The position numbers and the translations under genes are program-made. The notes below the pieces were generated by a model. It made no database searches, was not told the DNA's origin, and saw only the letters and a list, made by a program, of their open reading frames with translations. Source: Eubacteriaceae bacterium (GTDB lineage Bacteria > Bacillota > Clostridia > Lachnospirales > Lachnospiraceae). Taken from it: 64,000 nt of DNA. The stretch is taken from NCBI GenBank assembly GCA_910575665.1, contig CAJTFB010000018.1, positions 26,485 through 90,484 on the forward strand, given 5' to 3'. Shown one piece after another: positions 18,042 to 25,411 of the stretch. Every line of letters begins with the position of its first letter. Position 1 is the first letter of the stretch.

Positions 18042-19415
18042 TTACTCAATATCGTTTTCGTCAAAAACATCTCCACATTCTGGGCAGAATTTCGGCGGAT
18101 GATGTGGATCTTCCGGCCTCCAGCCGCACTTGTCACAGCGGTACAACGGGGCTCCTTCCGGTTTCTTTGTGCCACATTCCATGCAGAATTTCCCCTGATT
18201 TATAGCTCCACAGCTGCAAGTCCATCCCCCCTGGTGGGCTGGCTTAGCTTTTCCACATTCTACACAGAATTTTCCGGTATTGCTGGTTCCACAACTACAA
18301 GTCCAGGACTCTGCCTGATTCGCGGCGTTTCCTCCACGGTCTGCATTGGCTGCATTTCCTGCCGGATTTCCAGAAGCCGGCGCTCCGTTCTGAGCTCCGC
18401 TCTGCCGGTCCATGGTAAACAGGGCATTGGCATCCATTCCCCCTGCCTGGGACGCCATATTCATCCCGGCAAAAGCCATCATCGGTCCTGTAGAAGTATT
18501 TGCCGCCGCCGATTTCATCGCCTGGGCCTGGGCCTCTGTCAGCGTTGCCGCCGCCATACCCGGATTGCGGAGCACCGCTGTCTTCTGCAGTTCTTTGATC
18601 ATCGCCTCATCATCTTCCGAAGCCTTGATTGCATTTACGCCAAAAGATACGATCCGAATCCCTCTCAAACCACTCCATTTTTCAGACAATTCAGCATTCA
18701 AGGCCTCTGCCACTTCCATGGTATGAGCCGGCACCGCACTATAGCGGATCCCCATGGCCGATATTCTTGCAAACGCCGGCTGCAGCGCTGTCATCAGTTC
18801 CGTTTTCAGCTGGCTGTCAATGGTGTTACGACGGTATTCATCCACCACGTTACCGCATACATTCGTATAAAAGAGCAAAGGGTCAAAGATCTGGTAAGAA
18901 TACTCTCCATTACAACGGACGGAGATGTCCACATCCAGTCCAATATTGGTATCCACAACACGGAACGGAACCGGTGTGGCGGTCCCATATTTATTTCCCA
19001 TAATTTCTTTTGTGTTAAAGAAATAAACTCTCTGATCCTTACCAGTATCTCCTCCAAAAGTAAAACGCCTTCCCACTGCCGCAAAGGTTTTCTTGATGTT
19101 TTCACCCAGATCTCCATAAAGCAAACTGGGCTCTGTGGAAGTATCATACAAAAATTCTCCTGCCTCCGCGCAGAATTCCACAACTTTTCCCTGGTCAACA
19201 ATGATCATACATTGTCCTTCATTTACAGCCACAACAGAACCATTCGTAATTAGATTCTCATTGCCATTGTTTCTGCTACCAAACCTACTGCTGGTTCGCT
19301 TTTGCCCCTTGGTCACAAGAACATCCGATTCCAGTGCATCACAATAAAAATACTCTTTCCACTGGTCTGCCATCTCGCCGCGGATCGCCCCGCCGATCGC
19401 TTTGATTAATCCCAT
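18042..19415 (-). CDS. SPFH-domain protein with three C-terminal zinc-ribbon modules
   Basis: A 457-residue protein from the ATG at 19415 (GGAGG five bases upstream). It begins MGLIKAIGGAIRGEMADQW, typical of the YdjI/'virion core protein' branch of SPFH proteins. An SPFH core (~residues 20-290) ends in a short Ala-rich helix and a Gly/Asn/Ala linker (~300-360). Three Cys4-like modules follow (CSCGTSNTGKFCVECG, CSCGAINQGKFCMECG and CDKCG…CPECG). In Bacillus, YdjI belongs to a membrane-stress system recruiting YdjG-type proteins that also carry zinc ribbons. A comparable partnership with the neighbouring zinc-ribbon proteins is an inference. Confidence 0.8.
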   Translation of the reverse strand: MGLIKAIGGAIRGEMADQWKEYFYCDALESDVLVTKGQKRTSSRFGSRNNGNENLITNGSVVAVNEGQCMIIVDQGKVVEFCAEAGEFLYDTSTEPSLLYGDLGENIKKTFAAVGRRFTFGGDTGKDQRVYFFNTKEIMGNKYGTATPVPFRVVDTNIGLDVDISVRCNGEYSYQIFDPLLFYTNVCGNVVDEYRRNTIDSQLKTELMTALQPAFARISAMGIRYSAVPAHTMEVAEALNAELSEKWSGLRGIRIVSFGVNAIKASEDDEAMIKELQKTAVLRNPGMAAATLTEAQAQAMKSAAANTSTGPMMAFAGMNMASQAGGMDANALFTMDRQSGAQNGAPASGNPAGNAANADRGGNAANQAESWTCSCGTSNTGKFCVECGKAKPAHQGGWTCSCGAINQGKFCMECGTKKPEGAPLYRCDKCGWRPEDPHHPPKFCPECGDVFDENDIE

Positions 19416-19478
19416 TTTATCCTCCATTCTGAAACATTATGTTTCTTTGTAATAATACACGGATTGCTCGTGTTTTGC

Positions 19479-19533
19479 GGGTCATAAAGTCATGCTTTTC
19501 CATGCAAGCATGGAACACATGACCTTTTGACCC
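19479..19533. repeat. Nested palindrome (hairpin), family A member
   Basis: Outer arms GGGTCAtaaaGTCATG and CATGACcttttGACCC enclose an inner perfect stem CCATGC/GCATGG with AA at the tip. It lies between the hpf stop and the SPFH gene. The centre (TTCC ATGCAAGCAT GGAA) has the same design as the palindrome at 31817-31876. It may act as a transcription terminator, but it lacks a clear T-run. Confidence 0.6.
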
Positions 19534-19546
19534 TGGTATCACAAAA

Positions 19547-19589
19547 TGTCCTTCTGGACCAAACCAGAATGGTTCCATCCAGGAGGACA
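19547..19589. terminator. Second hairpin downstream of hpf, possible terminator
   Basis: Arms TGTCCTTCTGG (19547-19557) and CCAGGAGGACA (19579-19589) enclose a second small stem AACCA/TGGTT. On the plus strand it is followed by CATCTTTTTCT; on the minus strand (the direction of hpf) by ATTTTGTG. It probably ends hpf transcription together with the palindrome at 19479-19533. Confidence 0.45.
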
Positions 19590-19648
19590 CATCTTTTTCT
19601 GCATTCTATATTTTTTCTAAATTTTCTCGATAGATCGCCTATATATTC

Positions 19649-20176
19649 TTAATACTCCGGCTCAATCAGCCCATATGTATTTCCTTTTCTCTTGTAAACA
19701 ACATTTACCTCTTCTGTCTCAGAATTCCGGAATACAAAGAAGTTATGCCCCAGAAGCTCCATCTGCACACATGCTTCTTCTGGATCCATCGGTTTCATCG
19801 CAAATTTCTTGGAACGGATAATGTTGATTTCTTCTTCATCCTCCATATCTTCATCAATAAATTCCTGGTTTAAATGAGCCGCATTCTGTGCTTTATCGAT
19901 TAATTTATTTTTATATTTCCGCAGTTGTCTCTCGATCACTTCTTCTACCAGATCAATAGAAACATACATATCAGAACTTACTTCCTCTGCACGAATGATA
20001 CTTCCTTTCATTGGAATGGTAATCTCAATCTTCTGTCTGTTCTTCTCGGTGCTCAACGTCACGTGAACCTCGGTACTGTCATTGAAATATCTCTCCAGTT
20101 TAGCAATCTTTTCTTCAATCGCCGAACGTAATCCCTCCGTTATATCTAAATTTTTGCCGCTAATTACTAAGTTCAT
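19649..20176 (-). CDS. hpf: Ribosome hibernation promoting factor, long form
   Basis: A 175-residue protein from the ATG at 20176 (AAAGGAG upstream); the longer in-frame extension to 20290 crosses the promoter. The N-terminal domain (MNLVISGKNLDITEGLRSAI…) binds the 30S decoding region in relatives. The C-terminal ~60 residues (MELLGHNFFVFRNSETEEVNVVYKRK) form the dimerisation domain of long HPF, which joins two 70S ribosomes into inactive 100S dimers in stationary phase. It has its own promoter (20259-20287). Confidence 0.95.
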   Translation of the reverse strand: MNLVISGKNLDITEGLRSAIEEKIAKLERYFNDSTEVHVTLSTEKNRQKIEITIPMKGSIIRAEEVSSDMYVSIDLVEEVIERQLRKYKNKLIDKAQNAAHLNQEFIDEDMEDEEEINIIRSKKFAMKPMDPEEACVQMELLGHNFFVFRNSETEEVNVVYKRKGNTYGLIEPEY

Positions 20177-20258
20177 AATGATCAGCTCCTTTGCCCATAA
20201 TATTCGGGACGGAAACCTGTCTGCCAACGATATCAAACAGAACCTGTCCCGTATGTTT

Positions 20259-20287
20259 ATTATATACCAAAACCATATAATGAGCAA
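20259..20287 (-). promoter_or_regulatory. Promoter of hpf
   Basis: TTGCTC (20287-20282), a 17-bp spacer and TATAAT (20264-20259). The -35 side is ~110 bp from the DnaA-box cluster. Confidence 0.55.
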
Positions 20288-20394
20288 CACATATTTTGGA
20301 TTTATGTAGCTGTTTTTTGCTTTCCAGCCAAATTGTCACACAACTCTGTTAGTTGTCAAATCGGTGTATTTTTGCTACAAAAGTCTACATTTGT

Positions 20395-20474
20395 TGTGGA
20401 TATTTGTGGATAATGTGGATAACTTTGTGTACAACTAATAAATATCGCAAAGACGTCGCTTTATTTGTGGATAA
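20395..20474 (+). promoter_or_regulatory. Cluster of DnaA boxes upstream of hpf
   Basis: TGTGGATAA, the exact complement of the DnaA box TTATCCACA, occurs at 20405-20413, 20414-20422 and 20466-20474. A one-mismatch copy (TGTGGATAT) is at 20395-20403. All are in the same orientation inside 80 bp of non-coding DNA between the rRNA methyltransferase stop and the hpf promoter. No dnaA, dnaN or other origin gene is nearby, so this is not obviously oriC. Confidence 0.65.
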
Positions 20475-20544
20475 CTTTGTTGGTTTCTCATACTACATTT
20501 GTCTGCGTACCTTTGTTCTAAAACAAGTTGTCACACACCTTTCA

Positions 20545-21408
20545 TTATGCTCTTTCATACCTTCCACTGGCGCCACAGGGAAGGATAAGGCCATTCGAAC
20601 TCACTGGAAGACCAATCTCATCCGCGGCCACTATTCCTCCAAATTTTTTCCGGATCGTCAATTCCATCATATAGGACAACACCGCCGGCTGCAGACCTGT
20701 GGTATAGGAATTCACTAGGAAGAACAAAGGCTCTTTGGATAACACTTTTGTACACAAGCTGAGCAGAGGAAATATCTTTTCTTCGATCTTCCAAACCTCT
20801 CCTTTTGGTCCCCTCCCATAAGATGGCGGATCCATAATAATGCCATCGTAATGATTTCCCCGACGGACCTCGCGCTCAACAAACTTGACACAGTCATCCA
20901 CCAGATATCGGATCGGCGCATCGGCAAGCCCGGAAGCAACGGCATTTTCCTTCGCCCAAGATACCATACCCTTGGAGGCATCTACATGTGTCACCGCCGC
21001 TCCTGCCTTGGCACACGCCACCGTAGCGCCTCCCGTATAGGCAAAAAGATTCAATACCTTGATCTGTCGTCCAGCATTTTGGATCAATCCCGATGCCCAG
21101 TCCCAGTTCACTGCCTGCTCCGGGAACAAACCTGTATGCTTAAAACTGAATGGTTTCAGATGAAAGGTCAGATCCCGGTAAAAGATCTTCCACTGCTGGG
21201 GAAGATTGACAAATTCCCACTGTCCTCCTCCCTTGCTGCTTCTGTGATAGTGAGCATTTTTTTGCTTCCACTGAGGCGCCTCATGAGGTGTATCCCAAAT
21301 CACCTGGGGATCCGGCCGCACAAGAATATATTCTCCCCACCGTTCGAGCTTTTCTCCCGTTGAAGTGTCAATCACTTCATAATCTTTCCAGCCATCTGCC
21401 AGCCACAT
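20545..21408 (-). CDS. Class I SAM-dependent (RlmI/RlmK-like) rRNA methyltransferase
   Basis: A 287-residue protein. VLNLFAYTGGATVACAKAGA is the SAM-binding motif I, VDASKGMVSWAKEN the acidic loop, and IIMDPPSYGRG the DPPxY motif IV. This domain order and PSYGRG match the RlmI/RlmK/COG1092-type RNA methyltransferases that act on 23S rRNA. The N-terminal PUA domain of RlmI is missing: a short beta-rich N-terminus (~100 residues) comes before the catalytic fold. The ATG at 21408 follows AAAGGAATT. It is the last gene after the zinc-ribbon and TPM genes, and the exact modified base is unknown. Confidence 0.8.
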   Translation of the reverse strand: MWLADGWKDYEVIDTSTGEKLERWGEYILVRPDPQVIWDTPHEAPQWKQKNAHYHRSSKGGGQWEFVNLPQQWKIFYRDLTFHLKPFSFKHTGLFPEQAVNWDWASGLIQNAGRQIKVLNLFAYTGGATVACAKAGAAVTHVDASKGMVSWAKENAVASGLADAPIRYLVDDCVKFVEREVRRGNHYDGIIMDPPSYGRGPKGEVWKIEEKIFPLLSLCTKVLSKEPLFFLVNSYTTGLQPAVLSYMMELTIRKKFGGIVAADEIGLPVSSNGLILPCGASGRYERA

Positions 21409-21448
21409 ATTCGTAATTCCTTTCTATTTTCATTATTTCTTCTTTTGA

Positions 21449-22273
21449 TCAGAACCTTCCACCACCACTGGAGTGACTGCGTCCGCCTCTGCTGCCACTA
21501 CTGCTGCTGGATTTCTTTGTTCTCACATAGGTCGTATGGGTATAAATATCCCGGCGGCCAATCAGTTCGGAAAAACTCTTATTCATATAAGTCTTTCCGT
21601 TTGTCGTCATCTTTCCGCCAGAATTTCTTACCAATATCAGTACCACAATCGTTCCTACCAGAAGCCCCAGTCCAAGATGGAACCACCATGTCAGAAAGAA
21701 GTAGGGAGTACGCATCTCTTGGTCACTCTGGCTGATAAATTCATCCATCATCTGTGTATATTGGGACTGAGCATCCCCCGCCCCACTCTGAGCTGCTTTC
21801 ACATACCCCTGCAGATCTTTTGCCAGACGATCTGCCTCACCATCTGTAATCTTATGTTCTGCCGAACCATACCCCAGTATATAGAGTGAACGGTTATTCT
21901 GACAAATGTTCAACCAGAGAACAACGGTACTTTTATGAGAATCCAGATTCAAAAAATATTCACTCGCTCTTTCCGGCGCCGATCGTTGGCTGCTGTTCCA
22001 CTCATTGTTATCAATCACGAACGCCACCATATTACAATCGTATTCTTCCCGCATCTTCCTCATCTTTCCCTCAAAAGCAGCAATCTGATCCTGGGTATAA
22101 ATACCGGCATAATCGTTCACAGCACTCTCCCGCTTGAGACTATTCCCATTCCCTTCCAAATAATAGTTTTCCAGCGTTTGCGCAGAAACAATCTGCCAGG
22201 ATAAGCCAAGTCCCACTGTTAAAACCAGCAACAGCGCAGCAAATAATATGTAAAAACCCTTATTCTTCATCAT
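21449..22273 (-). CDS. TPM-domain membrane protein (YgcG/Psb32-like)
   Basis: A 274-residue protein whose ATG at 22273 overlaps the TGA of the upstream zinc-ribbon gene (ATGA), indicating translational coupling. It has an N-terminal membrane helix or signal (GFYILFAALLLVLTVGLGLSW) and an extracytoplasmic TPM domain (VNDYAGIYTQDQIAAFEGKMRKM…). A second helix follows (HLGLGLLVGTIVVLILV), and a Ser/Gly-rich tail ends SSGGGRF. Such tails are common in YgcG proteins. The role of the family is not settled; a part in membrane protein quality control is suggested. Confidence 0.82.
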   Translation of the reverse strand: MMKNKGFYILFAALLLVLTVGLGLSWQIVSAQTLENYYLEGNGNSLKRESAVNDYAGIYTQDQIAAFEGKMRKMREEYDCNMVAFVIDNNEWNSSQRSAPERASEYFLNLDSHKSTVVLWLNICQNNRSLYILGYGSAEHKITDGEADRLAKDLQGYVKAAQSGAGDAQSQYTQMMDEFISQSDQEMRTPYFFLTWWFHLGLGLLVGTIVVLILVRNSGGKMTTNGKTYMNKSFSELIGRRDIYTHTTYVRTKKSSSSSGSRGGRSHSSGGGRF

Positions 22274-23376
22274 CCGATACCACCTCCCAGCAAAAATATG
22301 GTGATCAGGCGCAGAATAAGAAATAATCCTCCACCAATTCCCAGAAGCCACGCCAATACCTTAGCTTTACTGATGGGCGGTTTCCCTACGATCTTTCCCG
22401 TATCTCCATTCATGGCAAATACGTATTGCCCATCTCGATAATCATAGTTGATCATCCACACAGGAAGCAACGCATAATCCGCTTTCTTCTTTAAAATGTT
22501 GTAATCCCGATTCGTAATATGAACCGAAGCATAATTGTTCATCGTCCCTCTTACATATTCATCCATAAATTTCTCCACCCGTTTCTGCACCCTGGATATC
22601 AGGTCTTCATCGGTATAATTGTATCCTTCTGCCACATACCCAGGTAGATACATGGAAGAATAATCCTTTATATCCTCATAGTAAAAAGGCTCCAGTTTAT
22701 CCATCAGATCATCCCGCATTCGCTCAGATGCGTCCACCGGAATACAATCATAATCCAGATCTACTTTTCTCCACACCTTGTAATGTTTCGTTGCTGTAAC
22801 ATTATAATTTCCACTGGAATAATGTGACACGCGGGTACAATCTGCGTGAATCTCCCCCTGCCCGGCCATGTCATATAGCCAAAAAGGCACATAAATTCCC
22901 ACGATATCATCGATACGTTCTGGTGTCATAAAATCCTTTGGCGTGATCAACCCCTTTTTGCACCATTTTTTAAATGCGGTAATGGCATCTTCTTTACTCA
23001 CTCGGAACGGTATGACTTTTACTGGTGCTCTCTTGCCCTGCATTCGGTCAGACAATATCATCGGCGATCCGCAAAAACTACACTTCGTCGCTGTCGTATC
23101 CTCCGTCACCACCAGTTCTGCACCACAATTATCACAGCAGTAACTCACAACGGATTCATCAAAGAAATTATCTGACTTTTCCTCATGCACCTCACGGAAA
23201 TCCCCAGTTTCCTCATCCACATTTTCTTCGGCAGCATCTGCTTCATATTCACCGCCATTTTCCTTTGCAAATTCCTGGATATTCAGACTGTGTCCACAGA
23301 ATTCACAGCTGAGCCGTCCAGATTTTGCATCAAACTCCATATTTGCTGCACATTTCGGGCATTTATACTGTATCAT
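22270..23376 (-). CDS. Zinc-ribbon membrane protein of unknown function
   Basis: A 368-residue protein. The N-terminus has one zinc ribbon (YKCPKCAANMEFDAKSGRLSCEFCG), and a second lies around residue ~80 (CCDNCGAELV…KCSFCGSP). An acidic linker sits between them. A ~220-residue soluble part (VKVIPFRVSKEDAITAFKKW… ) follows, and a C-terminal hydrophobic helix (VLAWLLGIGGGLFLILRLIT) ends in GGGIG. Homologues occur in Clostridia next to TPM and SPFH proteins, where they are annotated as TFIIB-type or DNA-directed-RNA-polymerase-like zinc-ribbon proteins; the function is unknown. Translationally coupled to the TPM gene. Confidence 0.65.
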   Translation of the reverse strand: MIQYKCPKCAANMEFDAKSGRLSCEFCGHSLNIQEFAKENGGEYEADAAEENVDEETGDFREVHEEKSDNFFDESVVSYCCDNCGAELVVTEDTTATKCSFCGSPMILSDRMQGKRAPVKVIPFRVSKEDAITAFKKWCKKGLITPKDFMTPERIDDIVGIYVPFWLYDMAGQGEIHADCTRVSHYSSGNYNVTATKHYKVWRKVDLDYDCIPVDASERMRDDLMDKLEPFYYEDIKDYSSMYLPGYVAEGYNYTDEDLISRVQKRVEKFMDEYVRGTMNNYASVHITNRDYNILKKKADYALLPVWMINYDYRDGQYVFAMNGDTGKIVGKPPISKAKVLAWLLGIGGGLFLILRLITIFLLGGGIG

Positions 23377-23456
23377 TTCGTTTCATCCTCCTCCATTCGT
23401 GTGTCTTTAGTATATCCTAAGTCAAGCCTGATGTGCAATTATTTTTTAACAAAAAA

Positions 23457-23491
23457 ACTGCCAAACAAAGTCCAAGACTTTATTTAGCAGT
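23457..23491 (-). terminator. Terminator after tRNA-Arg
   Basis: Arms ACTGCCAAACAAAGTC (23457-23472) and GACTTTATTTAGCAGT (23476-23491), followed by T7 on the minus strand. Confidence 0.85.
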
Positions 23492-23497
23492 TTTCAC

Positions 23498-23571
23498 CGT
23501 GGGTTAGAGGATTCGAACCCCCGACCTTTTGGTCCGTAGCCAAACGCTCTATCCAGCTGAGCTAAACCCAC
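23498..23571 (-). tRNA. tRNA-Arg (anticodon ACG)
   Basis: A 74-nt cloverleaf on the minus strand. The acceptor stem is GTGGGTT/AACCCAC with discriminator G. The D arm is AGCTCAGCTGGATAGAGC, the anticodon stem TTTGG/CCAAA with loop CTACGGA (anticodon ACG, read as ICG after deamination), and the T arm GGGGGTTCGAATCCTC. The 3' CCA is not encoded. A promoter (23605-23633) and a terminator (23457-23491) flank it. Confidence 0.95.
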
Positions 23572-23604
23572 ATCTAGGCATGTACTTGTCAACACGCAAA
23601 ATAT

Positions 23605-23633
23605 ATGCTATCACAAACAAATATATTTGTCAA
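23605..23633 (-). promoter_or_regulatory. Promoter of tRNA-Arg
   Basis: TTGACA (23633-23628), a 17-bp spacer and TAGCAT (23610-23605). Confidence 0.55.
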
Positions 23634-23666
23634 TAGTTTTTTCCATTTTTATCATTTTTACTCGGT

Positions 23667-24407
23667 TCAAATTGGCGCCGCCGGGCTATGCGCCTTATTC
23701 ATATGGTTTCTCAGATTCTTCAGGATCTTTTTCTCCAGACGACTTACCTGAACCTGACTGATCCCAAGGCATTCTGCCACCTCTCGCTGAGGCTTATCGT
23801 CGTAATAACGCATTTGAATCAGTTTTTTCTCTTTGTCGTTTAGAAGCAACATCAGCTGGTCTACCAGCATTCGATTTAGGAGCTGCTCATTCCAATCACT
23901 TTTTTCTGGTATTTTATCCTCCAGGGAAACCTCTTTTCCATCGGCAAAAGAAACCGGTTTGTGGATGGATTCCACCTCCAGATTTGCCTCCAGCGCCAGG
24001 ACGATATCTTCTACAGCGATCTCCGTCGCCGCTGCCAGCTCTTCGATCGAAGGTTCTCTGTCCAGCTGCTGGGAAAGAGTATCTGCCGCTTTGCGGATCT
24101 TCCAGCCATTTTCTTTGATGCTTCGGCTCACCTTGACCATTCCGTCATCCCGGAGAAATCTTTTGATCTCACCGCTGATCATCGGCACGGCATAGGTAGA
24201 GAATTTTACGTCAAAGCTCATATCAAATTTGTCCACGGCTTTGATCAAACCAATGGCTCCGATCTGACTGAGTTCCTCCGTATCATATCCCCTCCCCGCA
24301 TATCGGCTCACGATGCTGTATACCAGCCCCATATTCTTTTGTATCACCTGGTCTCGTGCCATTTTATCCCCAGAACGTGCTAATTTTATCAGTTCTATGG
24401 TTTCCAT
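23667..24407 (-). CDS. sigF: Forespore-specific RNA polymerase sigma factor SigF
   Basis: A 246-residue sigma-70 family protein with region 2 (NMGLVYSIVSRYAGRGYDTEELSQIGAIGLIKAVDKFD), region 3 (IRKAADTLSQQL…) and region 4 with its helix-turn-helix (REVAECLGISQVQVSRLEKK). SigG is close in sequence, but the position directly after spoIIAA and spoIIAB identifies SigF, the first forespore sigma factor. It is held inactive by SpoIIAB until SpoIIE acts on SpoIIAA. The ATG at 24407 follows AGAGGGA, 14 bp after spoIIAB. Confidence 0.95.
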   Translation of the reverse strand: METIELIKLARSGDKMARDQVIQKNMGLVYSIVSRYAGRGYDTEELSQIGAIGLIKAVDKFDMSFDVKFSTYAVPMISGEIKRFLRDDGMVKVSRSIKENGWKIRKAADTLSQQLDREPSIEELAAATEIAVEDIVLALEANLEVESIHKPVSFADGKEVSLEDKIPEKSDWNEQLLNRMLVDQLMLLLNDKEKKLIQMRYYDDKPQREVAECLGISQVQVSRLEKKILKNLRNHMNKAHSPAAPI

Positions 24408-24421
24408 TGACCAGTCCCTCT

Positions 24422-24862
24422 CTATGAAAGATTCATTGCGCTATATATCACTTTTTTCATCTTGATAACCGTTCCCTTTCCCGGCTCTGACTCCACATGA
24501 AGCTCGTCCATAAATGCCTCCATAAATGCAAAGCCCATACCAGACCTGTCCAATTCTGGTTTGGATGTATAGAGCGGTTCCATTGCCTTAGATATATCAC
24601 GGATTCCTTCCCCCTCATCAGAAATCTCCAGACAGATCGTATTTCCCTCGATCTTTCCATATATGGTTACCTTCCCAGGATTTTTTTCGTATCCATGGAT
24701 GATCGCGTTGGTCACTGCCTCTGAAACGGCAGTCTTTATATCTGCCAGCTCTTCCAGTGTGGGGTCCATTCTGGCAATAAAGGCACTTACCACGGTACGG
24801 GCAAAACTTTCATTTTCCGAATAGCTACTAAATTCTAATTTCATTTCATTATATGTATTCAT
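24422..24862 (-). CDS. spoIIAB: Anti-sigma F factor / serine kinase SpoIIAB
   Basis: A 146-residue GHKL-fold kinase from the ATG at 24862 (GGAGG five bases upstream). N box: [19 protein letters not shown]1 box: [10 protein letters not shown]2 region: [18 protein letters not shown]. It binds SigF and phosphorylates the serine of SpoIIAA. Length and motifs match the family. Confidence 0.96.
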   Translation of the reverse strand: MNTYNEMKLEFSSYSENESFARTVVSAFIARMDPTLEELADIKTAVSEAVTNAIIHGYEKNPGKVTIYGKIEGNTICLEISDEGEGIRDISKAMEPLYTSKPELDRSGMGFAFMEAFMDELHVESEPGKGTVIKMKKVIYSAMNLS

Positions 24863-24934
24863 CTTATCCTCCAATTCTGCACTGTTTTTTATTCCATCAT
24901 GCTCCTGCCTACCACATGCAATGCTTTGAATTTC

Positions 24935-25243
24935 TTAAACCCTTTGAATGATCTTATAAAGTCCAGACATGGAAAATATTCGATCAATGCCGGCGCCTAC
25001 CCCGGTCACATAAACATTTCCACCAAAATACTGTATCTTCCGGTATCTTCCCATGACCATACCGATTCCGGAACTATCCATAAATGTCATTCCCTCAAAA
25101 TCAAATACTATATTTTTTACATTTCCCTTCTCAATTAGAACATCAATAGTCTTGCTGATCTGAGCCGCTGTATGGTGATCCAGGTCCTCGCTGATGTGCA
25201 GGATCAGGTTAGCACCATTCCTTTCCAGTGAAAAATTATCCAT
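24935..25243 (-). CDS. spoIIAA: Anti-anti-sigma factor SpoIIAA
   Basis: A 102-residue STAS-domain protein. The phosphorylated serine lies in MTFMDSSGIGMVMGRY (DSSGIG). When dephosphorylated it displaces SigF from SpoIIAB. The ATG at 25243 follows GGGAGG. It heads the spoIIA operon (spoIIAA-spoIIAB-sigF); the gap to spoIIAB is ~70 bp, longer than in Bacillus. A clear SigH promoter was not found in the ~60 bp between its ATG and the upstream terminator. Confidence 0.95.
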   Translation of the reverse strand: MDNFSLERNGANLILHISEDLDHHTAAQISKTIDVLIEKGNVKNIVFDFEGMTFMDSSGIGMVMGRYRKIQYFGGNVYVTGVGAGIDRIFSMSGLYKIIQRV

Positions 25244-25282
25244 TTTCTTCCTCCCATTTTTATTTATTTCTTTTATACCATT

Positions 25283-25350
25283 AAAAAAGAACTACAGAAC
25301 AATTCGGACGGCTTGTCCGATATTTTCTCCGTAGTCCTTTTTCTTTTTTT
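25283..25350. terminator. Bidirectional terminator upstream of spoIIAA
   Basis: An imperfect outer stem GAACTACAGAA (25289-25299) / CTCCGTAGTC (to 25336) and inner stem TCGGAC/GTCCGA (25304-25309, 25315-25320), with A/T tracts on both sides. On the minus strand it ends the TPR-protein transcript. Confidence 0.7.
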
Positions 25351-25411
25351 CTCATGTAAATTGTTCGCTGTGAAAAATTTTTATTCCGGAAGGAACTGAC
25401 TGTGCATAAAG

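Noticed and set aside
18099..19253. A 384-codon plus-strand open frame
   Set aside because: Fully antisense to the SPFH gene, which has clear domains and a ribosome site; the frame is a by-product of its codon use.
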